Assembly (NCBI GenBank): GCA_016705325.1
Contig: JADIYJ010000029.1
Location: 62,001-126,000 of the forward strand
DNA from: Pseudomonadota bacterium
Lineage (GTDB): Bacteria; Pseudomonadota; Gammaproteobacteria; Steroidobacterales; Steroidobacteraceae
DNA: 64,000 bases
Direction of reading: 5' to 3'
Shown: positions 58,688-64,000 of the stretch, one piece after another
Layout of the letters: each line of letters opens with the position of its first letter
Numbering within the stretch: the stretch's first letter is position 1
Translations under genes and position numbers: made by a program
The notes under the pieces: generated by a model
The model's input: only the letters and a program-made list of their open reading frames with translations
Told to the model about the DNA's origin: nothing
Database searches by the model: none

Positions 58688-60667
58688 TCAGAATCGATAG
58701 GACACGGCGGCCCGGATTTCGCGACCGACGGCCGGATAACCGACGTAGGTGTTGAAGTTGCCGGCGAGCCAGGTGTAGGTCGCGTGGTCGTAGTAGAACT
58801 CGTCGAACAGGTTGTTCACGGCGAGCGCGACTCCGAGGTCATCGGTGGCCTGCCAGTTGAGGTAGACGTCGGCCACGAAGTACGACTCCTTGGGCGGCGC
58901 GGTAGCAGAAATCTCGTTCTCCACTTCTTCGACGTAGCGCAGATTGGCTCCGTATCCGAGGCGCGGCGAGGCCAGAGCGCCGTCGAGTCGCGCGAGCCAT
59001 GTGCGGCCGATACTGGTACCGAGGCCGAGATTGCTGTCGACCAGCGGCTCGCCATTCAAGCTGTTGTCCGCCTCCCAGACACCGACGCTCAGTCGGAGGT
59101 CGTCGGCGTCGTAGCCCAGTTCCACCTCGTAGCCGTCGACCTCCGCGTCGCCGACGTTCTGCCAGTAGCCCCAGACCGGCGTGCCGACGTAGCGAGCGTC
59201 GATGAAGTTCTCGATCGTCTGCTGGTACATGGTGGCCCGGGCGAAGAACCCATCCTTCTCATACGAGACACCGAACTCCAGGTTGTCCGCCTCCTCCGAT
59301 TCAAGCGAGCCGTCGTGCACATACAGAGCGCTGAAGAAGGCTTCGCGGATCGTTACGCCGCGAAACGCCTGCGCGTAGGCGGCACGCAGTTGCAGTCCGT
59401 CGACCACCTCCCAGGTGAGGCCGATGTTCGGGCTGAGCCCGGAATCTGAGATGCTCACGCCAGCGCTCACTCCGCCGTTACCCTCGAATTCGTAGTCGTC
59501 GAAGCGGACACCAGCGGAAAGCCCCAACGCGTCGGAAATTGCCCAGTTGTCCTGCAGGTAGACTCCGAGCACCGAGCCGGATTGGCGTGTCGTGCCCCAG
59601 GCGAAGGGCGGTGTCGCGTTCTGAGCCGAGACGACGTCGTCGTCCCGGTAGTCGACGCCATAGGTAAGCGCGTGCGCACCGATCCTGGATGAATTCCGCA
59701 GGTCGAAGCCGATGCTCTCGAACTCGCCTTCCCCGTAGATCAGTCCCGTCGCCTGGCGCTGCACGCGGAAGTCGGTTGTGTTGCCGTACGCCGTGGCGCG
59801 CACGTCGAGTAACGGACTCGCCGGATCCCACTCATAATTGAGGGCGAGCGTATCGCGGCTCATTTCCTGGTCGGAAATCTGATAGGTACCGTTGAAGTTG
59901 CTCAGGTTCGGTCGTTCATAGGTAACGGCATCGTCATCGAGCTGCTCGTAGGTGAGGCTGGCCCTGTGTGCGCCGAAGTCGCCATTGAGCTTGAGGTAAC
60001 CGCGACGCTGGTCATACTCGGAAGGATCGACGATGTCGCCGTTACCGTCGGCATAGTTGTCGCGTCGTCGGTCGATGTACGTTGCGATGATGCCGACATT
60101 GTCCAGCGGACGACCGAAGGCCGAGGCCACGTAGCCCTGGCCATCATCGCCGTTGAACCAGCCGGTGCCCTTGAGATACGCGCCAATGCGCTCGCCAGGC
60201 TCGAGCATGTCGAAGGCATCCTTGAGCGTGGTACGCAGAGCGCCTGTCACTGCGCCCGCGCCGTTGGTTGCGGCGCCGGCGCCGGCGTCCAGTTCGAGGG
60301 TCTTGATGAATTCCGGCTCGATCTGCACCCGGCCCTGATGGTGATACAACTCGCCCGGGCTCTGCGCGCCGTCGACCGTCACGTTGAGCAGCACGTCCTC
60401 GAAGCCGCGCACATAGATTTTCTGTGCCACCGTGGAACCACCTCCCACGGCAACCGAGGATTCGAAGGCGAAAATGTCTTCGAGGGATTTGGCCTGGATT
60501 GTCCTGAGCTGGTCCCCGGTCACTAGCAGGTTGCCGGGTTCGCGGCGCGCGGTGACGATTATGTTTTCGAGTTCCAGTTCAGGGTCGGCCGTGGCCGAGA
60601 CAGCGGTTGAAGCCAGGAGAGCGGCGGCAGTCAATTGCAATGCCGTGCAACGTTTCAGATGAGTCAT
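58688..60667 (-). CDS. TonB-dependent receptor (siderophore type)
   Basis: 659-aa outer-membrane receptor. Signal peptide (CTALQLTAAALLASTAVSAT), then a plug with IIVTARREPGNLLVTGDQLR, FAFESSVAVGGGSTVAQKIY, VRGFEDVLLNVTVDGAQSPG and ELDAGAGAATNGAGAVTGAL, then a 22-strand barrel ending in the typical terminal aromatic (REIRAAVSYRF). It lacks an STN domain, unlike the receptor at the start of the window. The operon with PepSY/DUF3325/DUF3649 proteins suggests ferric siderophore uptake followed by periplasmic iron reduction. Nested inverted repeats upstream suggest tight regulation. Confidence 0.9.
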   Translation of the reverse strand: MTHLKRCTALQLTAAALLASTAVSATADPELELENIIVTARREPGNLLVTGDQLRTIQAKSLEDIFAFESSVAVGGGSTVAQKIYVRGFEDVLLNVTVDGAQSPGELYHHQGRVQIEPEFIKTLELDAGAGAATNGAGAVTGALRTTLKDAFDMLEPGERIGAYLKGTGWFNGDDGQGYVASAFGRPLDNVGIIATYIDRRRDNYADGNGDIVDPSEYDQRRGYLKLNGDFGAHRASLTYEQLDDDAVTYERPNLSNFNGTYQISDQEMSRDTLALNYEWDPASPLLDVRATAYGNTTDFRVQRQATGLIYGEGEFESIGFDLRNSSRIGAHALTYGVDYRDDDVVSAQNATPPFAWGTTRQSGSVLGVYLQDNWAISDALGLSAGVRFDDYEFEGNGGVSAGVSISDSGLSPNIGLTWEVVDGLQLRAAYAQAFRGVTIREAFFSALYVHDGSLESEEADNLEFGVSYEKDGFFARATMYQQTIENFIDARYVGTPVWGYWQNVGDAEVDGYEVELGYDADDLRLSVGVWEADNSLNGEPLVDSNLGLGTSIGRTWLARLDGALASPRLGYGANLRYVEEVENEISATAPPKESYFVADVYLNWQATDDLGVALAVNNLFDEFYYDHATYTWLAGNFNTYVGYPAVGREIRAAVSYRF

Positions 60668-60676
60668 GAGGATCTC

Positions 60677-60730
60677 TTAAATACGAATACGACGCATTAC
60701 CATATCTGAATGATATGCATTCGTATTTAA
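60677..60730. promoter_or_regulatory. Nested palindromes in the TonB-receptor promoter
   Basis: A perfect 12-bp inverted repeat, TTAAATACGAAT (60677-60688) and ATTCGTATTTAA (60719-60730), encloses a second one, CATATC (60701-60706) and GATATG (60712-60717). On the minus strand TTGTAA and TATCAT can be spaced 18 bp apart as -35 and -10. The block is AT-rich against a GC-rich background and sits 10-63 bp before the receptor ATG. A Fur-type or other repressor site is likely; the match to the Fur consensus is weak. Confidence 0.6.
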
Positions 60731-60919
60731 GAATTACAATCAGTATCTGAGCGGATTGTCGGATTCCCGCTCAAGTGTCTGATCGAAAAAGTTTTTTTAA
60801 GGGAGACTCGAGGCCAAGTCGCAAGCGCAGAGTCTGCGAGCTGCGGCGGTTGCCTGCGAAGTTTTCGGAATACACCGCACCTTCTAGGGCTGGCTGTGAC
60901 GATCTGGTCGCCGATGGAG

Positions 60920-63601
60920 TCAGGCGTGCATTACAACCAATAGTTGATCCTGCAACGAGCGACCATCCGCCGCGGCCGGAGCGGTCACCATCACGAAACG
61001 ACAGTGGCCGTTCGACGCCGCTGCCCAAACACTGCCAATCGTCTGCTTTTCTCGGGCGTCGTCGCCGGTGACGAGGTGCGCGCCTTTGTACTCGACGACG
61101 AGGACCCGGCCATCAGTCAGTTCTGCGACGAAGTCCGGATAGAAGCGGTCCGTCGAGGTCGGTAGCCAGAATGACGAGTGCTCCTGGCGTTCCAGGTTGC
61201 GGACCCAGTGCTTCACGTACGGCATCTGGTCGAGCGCGATGGCGCACGCAGTCTCTTCGCTGGTGACATCGCTGTCCAGCTCGCCGGGCGGACCGAAGAA
61301 ATGTTTCTGGAAGGTATACCGGCCATTGTAGCGCCAACGAGCTGGGTAATAGCTTTCCGGAAAGCGAAACTCGAAGTGCTCATCGAGTCTGGGTTTGCGA
61401 GCCTCATCGGCGAAACCTAGCGTGGACTGAAAAGCCTCGCGCTGCGCTTCGGCCAGCAAAGACTTCACCTTTGCAGCCAGTGCGTCCGCCACGTAGTTGA
61501 TGTTGCGAGCCAGGTAGGTCAGCTCGATGCCCTGGCGCACCAATGCATCAACGGCCCGACCCAACCACGCAATCATGTCGGCCTGGAGGACCCGCGTGTT
61601 GCGCAGCTTGCGGTCCAGCGTACGGATCACGTCCTCGCGACGTATGCCGTCCGTTCCTGCATTCAAGTCCAGTTGTTCAGCGACACGTTCCATGGCAACG
61701 CGCACACGCTCGCCATCCACGTCGATCAGGTAAGCAGGGGCCTCCGGTCGCTCACTGAAGCCAGGCAGGTCGGCATTGCGGTCCCGCAGCGTCAGGTTTG
61801 ACAGGTCGCCAAGGATCTCCGGCTCGAAAAGAATCAGCTCGCTTTGGACTGGCAGCACAAGTTGCGGGACCGGTGTCAGGTGCGCCCCCCGATCCTGTGG
61901 CGACGCGGCAATCAGCGCACGCGCCCGATGGTGTTGCAGATGGCGACGCAGCGCATCCTGCTCGCGCTTTGGCGCCGCACCCACGGCTGCCTCGATTGCT
62001 GCTTGCGGCAGGATGCCGATGACCACCGCCTTGTAACCGGCATCCGTTCGTTCGAGTTGCACCGTGCCTTCGCTCTGCGCCAGGAGTTGCTCGGCGGCTT
62101 TGACGGAAACCTCGATAGACGTCGTGACAGCCGTGTACGCAGGGCTCGGTTGCTCGGCAACGTGGAATAAGTCGCCCGCCACCGGCAGAACTGCGCTGAT
62201 CGCTTCGAATTCCTCGAAGCCCATGCCGATCAATAGATCCGCGAGTTTGTTGGCCGTGTCGAGCGTGGCCGGCGCGGAGACGTGCGCATAGGCACGGTTC
62301 AGGTGCTCGCTTTCGCGCAGTGCGGCGTAAGGCAGGCGCAGCACTCGGCCCAGCAACTGCTCTAGTTCCTTGGTAGAGCGGATGTTCTGCACGGTGCAGA
62401 ACACATAGGCGAACGAACAGTCCCAGCCTTCCTTCAAGGCCTCAACGGTGATGACGAAATCGATCGGGCAGGCCGGATCGAACAGGTTGATGCCGTCCAG
62501 TTCCCGCTGGGTGCCCGTCGCAATTGCGATGCGATTGGCGACTATGTGCAATTCGTCCGTGAGGAAGGCTTTGAGTGTCTCAACGACGACCGGGCCGTCT
62601 CTGGCGTCCGCCTGGAAAAGTACGATGGGGCGAACGTAGTCGGTCTCGCGCGCGGCCTCGCTCGCCAGCGTCTCGCGCGTCAGCACGGCGTCCCGGATCG
62701 CCTGCTGCCAGCTGTCGTGCCCGGCGAGCACGATCGGCAGCTTGATCATGTGCTCCGCCTTCAATTCCTGGGCGGAGACCGTGTAGAGGAGGTTCTGTTC
62801 CTTTGCCGGCGTCGCAGTCCACTCGATGATGCAGGCCGGACGGATGCGCGCCAGAGTCTCCACCGACAGGTCCGTGGTTGAGTTGTGGGCTTCGTCGACA
62901 ATGACTATCGGACGATAGTGGGCCAGCAGGTTGGCGAAGCTGTACTTGACCTTGCCCAGGTCGGAGGGCTTCAGGTAAGGCTGCTCCACCAGGTCGTTCT
63001 CGCTGACTGTCTCGAAAAAGTCGGCCTTTGGCAGGCGCGCAAAGTGGGGCTCGAACGCTTCCTTGTAGGCGTAGATCTTGCGACTGGCCGTATTGCCGAC
63101 TCGAAGCGTCTGGATCGTGCCCACGATGACGATCGCGCGGCCATCGAAATCGTCGGGCCGCAACTGGTCGCAGTCCTCGATGTCGATCACCCGCAGACGA
63201 TCGGGCGGAAAGTACTGCTCCAACGCGGTGCGGTACGGGTGGCCGGGCTTCTGCAGGGCCTCGATTGTCTGGGTGCGGATCATGTTGCTCGGCACCAGCC
63301 ACAATGCGAGCGGGAATGGCGTACCCACGTAGAGGCGAGCCGCGCGTTCGATGGCATGCGCAGCCAACAGCGTCTTGCCGCCGCCGGTCGGAATGCGGAC
63401 GCAGGCCTGAGGAACCTCTGGCAACTCGACGCAGAAGCGTCGGTAGAGAGCCTTCGGTGCGGAGTCGCCGAGTGCATCCTGGCGAGCGTGCTTGAAGGCG
63501 CGGGCAGTTTCGTCCTCGGAGTGCGTGCCGCGTGCCTTGGTGAAGAACGATTCCAGCGCGGCAAGCGCGTTGGTCTGGTAGGTCTTCAGCGTGAGGCTCA
63601 T
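60920..63601 (-). CDS. Type III restriction enzyme Res subunit (DEAD-like helicase with C-terminal nuclease)
   Basis: 893-aa restriction subunit of a type III system. Walker A is in VRIPTGGGKTLLAAHAIERA (from about residue 68), the DEAH box in YRPIVIVDEAHNSTTDLSVE, motif III in IIEWTATPAKEQ, motif V/VI in VEALKEGWDCSFAYVFCTVQ and ELEQLLGRVLRLPYAALRES. The C-terminal PD-(D/E)xK nuclease is YPDFVAELTDGRVLVVEYKG. It needs a Mod partner for sequence recognition; the gene just upstream supplies it, 2 bp away. The ATG at 63601 is well placed. Confidence 0.88.
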   Translation of the reverse strand: MSLTLKTYQTNALAALESFFTKARGTHSEDETARAFKHARQDALGDSAPKALYRRFCVELPEVPQACVRIPTGGGKTLLAAHAIERAARLYVGTPFPLALWLVPSNMIRTQTIEALQKPGHPYRTALEQYFPPDRLRVIDIEDCDQLRPDDFDGRAIVIVGTIQTLRVGNTASRKIYAYKEAFEPHFARLPKADFFETVSENDLVEQPYLKPSDLGKVKYSFANLLAHYRPIVIVDEAHNSTTDLSVETLARIRPACIIEWTATPAKEQNLLYTVSAQELKAEHMIKLPIVLAGHDSWQQAIRDAVLTRETLASEAARETDYVRPIVLFQADARDGPVVVETLKAFLTDELHIVANRIAIATGTQRELDGINLFDPACPIDFVITVEALKEGWDCSFAYVFCTVQNIRSTKELEQLLGRVLRLPYAALRESEHLNRAYAHVSAPATLDTANKLADLLIGMGFEEFEAISAVLPVAGDLFHVAEQPSPAYTAVTTSIEVSVKAAEQLLAQSEGTVQLERTDAGYKAVVIGILPQAAIEAAVGAAPKREQDALRRHLQHHRARALIAASPQDRGAHLTPVPQLVLPVQSELILFEPEILGDLSNLTLRDRNADLPGFSERPEAPAYLIDVDGERVRVAMERVAEQLDLNAGTDGIRREDVIRTLDRKLRNTRVLQADMIAWLGRAVDALVRQGIELTYLARNINYVADALAAKVKSLLAEAQREAFQSTLGFADEARKPRLDEHFEFRFPESYYPARWRYNGRYTFQKHFFGPPGELDSDVTSEETACAIALDQMPYVKHWVRNLERQEHSSFWLPTSTDRFYPDFVAELTDGRVLVVEYKGAHLVTGDDAREKQTIGSVWAAASNGHCRFVMVTAPAAADGRSLQDQLLVVMHA

Positions 63602-63603
63602 GG

Positions 63604-64000
63604 TCAGCGCATCGAAATGTCGTAGGGGATCTGCTTGAAGGTGATCTCGAGGTCTTTCAAGCGCGATGCAGAGAAGCGACTGGCTTCGCCGTAGATCACG
63701 GTTTCGCGTCGATCGCGCGGCAGGAGCTTGCGGATATCGTTCCAGACGGCCGTCGTCAGTACGTTGCCTCTCTCGGGTCGGCTGTCGGCAATGATGCCGT
63801 TGAAAAGGAGCACGTAGGCCGTGCCGTTGTGGACGCCGAGCAGGGGGCTGGTGAATTGGCCGCTTTCGTGCGGGATGCGCGTTTCAAGGAACCAGAGATA
63901 GGCGGCGAGATCTTTAAAACGGATTTCGGGGTTCAGTGCGCCTTCGTCGGAGAATGCTTTGGCACCCAGCTTCATGAAACGGAAACCGCCGCCGCCTTTC
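63604..64000 (-). CDS. Type III DNA methyltransferase Mod, C-terminal part (5' end outside window)
   Basis: The frame is open from the window edge to the stop at 63604-63606 and reads GGGGFRFMKLGAKAFSDEGA, DLAAYLWFLETRIPHESGQF, GVHNGTAYVLLFNGIIADSR and a C-terminal KDLEITFKQIPYDISMR. This is the C-terminal end of an adenine-specific type III Mod protein; the catalytic motifs lie beyond the window. The internal ATG at 63975 is not the true start. It precedes res directly, in the normal mod-res order. Confidence 0.82.
   Translation of the reverse strand, partial: KGGGGFRFMKLGAKAFSDEGALNPEIRFKDLAAYLWFLETRIPHESGQFTSPLLGVHNGTAYVLLFNGIIADSRPERGNVLTTAVWNDIRKLLPRDRRETVIYGEASRFSASRLKDLEITFKQIPYDISMR

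Overview
The window is high-GC bacterial chromosome with dense coding on both strands. YggX, RraA, MutY, a HiPIP, HigBA, a Bkd operon under a divergent Lrp-type regulator, several ECF sigma/anti-sigma pairs and TonB receptors together point to a gammaproteobacterium. A Steroidobacteraceae/Nevskiales/Xanthomonadales-type lineage is my best guess, by inference from gene content only. No prophage, integrase, insertion sequence or CRISPR array was seen.

Layout. 0-3.5 kb: a surface-signalling unit on the minus strand (ECF sigma, FecR-like anti-sigma, STN-type TonB receptor). 3.6-7.9 kb: a plus-strand cluster of thermostable-hemolysin family protein, AMP-dependent acyl ligase, haem-oxygenase-like (probably di-iron) oxidase, SDR and TatT-like protein. 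7.9-13.3 kb: truC, an SDR, an OPT transporter, a rhomboid protease and an esterase, all minus strand. 13.4-16.2 kb: an S9 peptidase and a wrecked Rieske oxygenase containing about 300 bp of almost pure G/C runs. 16.2-19 kb: MerR-type regulator and copper P-type ATPase behind a MerR operator. 19-24.7 kb: a tight minus-strand run of two PYROXD2-like flavoproteins, a GcvT-like protein, FolE and a rhomboid protease. 24.7-28.2 kb: an S33 peptidase and an ABC exporter. 28.3-30.7 kb: a defence islet (shrunken type ISP enzyme, Mrr, HigBA). 30.8-34.4 kb: Ggt, an M20 amidohydrolase and a crotonase remnant. 34.5-39.7 kb: ECF sigma, anti-sigma, DUF4097, TPR protein, MutY. 39.8-47.4 kb: DUF423, YggX, RraA, Hsp20 (with a sigma-32-type promoter), HiPIP, YbhN-like protein, renalase-like flavoprotein, a TPP enzyme and a dihaem peroxidase. 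47.5-52.7 kb: branched-chain amino-acid catabolism (BkdR-like regulator, E1 alpha, E1 beta, E2, IlvE-like aminotransferase). 53.1-54.8 kb: an anti-sigma/ECF pair divergent from a small membrane protein, with near-identical promoters facing each way. 54.9-60.7 kb: PQQ-type sugar dehydrogenase, an intron-containing tRNA, and a TonB-receptor/DUF3325/DUF3649/PepSY locus. 60.9-64 kb: a type III restriction-modification pair cut by the window edge.

The strongest single discovery is a tRNA gene with anticodon CAU (probably tRNA-Ile2) interrupted in its anticodon loop by a 236-nt group I intron with recognisable P, Q, R and S elements, at 56149-56460. The second is a pair of divergent ECF promoters with the same -35, the same 15-bp spacer and almost the same -10, one of which would give a leaderless sigma-factor mRNA.

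Caution on sequence quality. Many genes, mostly in the first 16 kb, are broken by single-base shifts, several beside short homopolymers. Several others across the window have lost internal or terminal segments at clean joins (OPT, Rieske oxygenase, type ISP enzyme, crotonase, SDR, first sigma factor). With the poly-G/C block this looks more like assembly or consensus error than real decay. Those genes are marked pseudogene because the sequence as given cannot be translated end to end, or because an essential part is missing.
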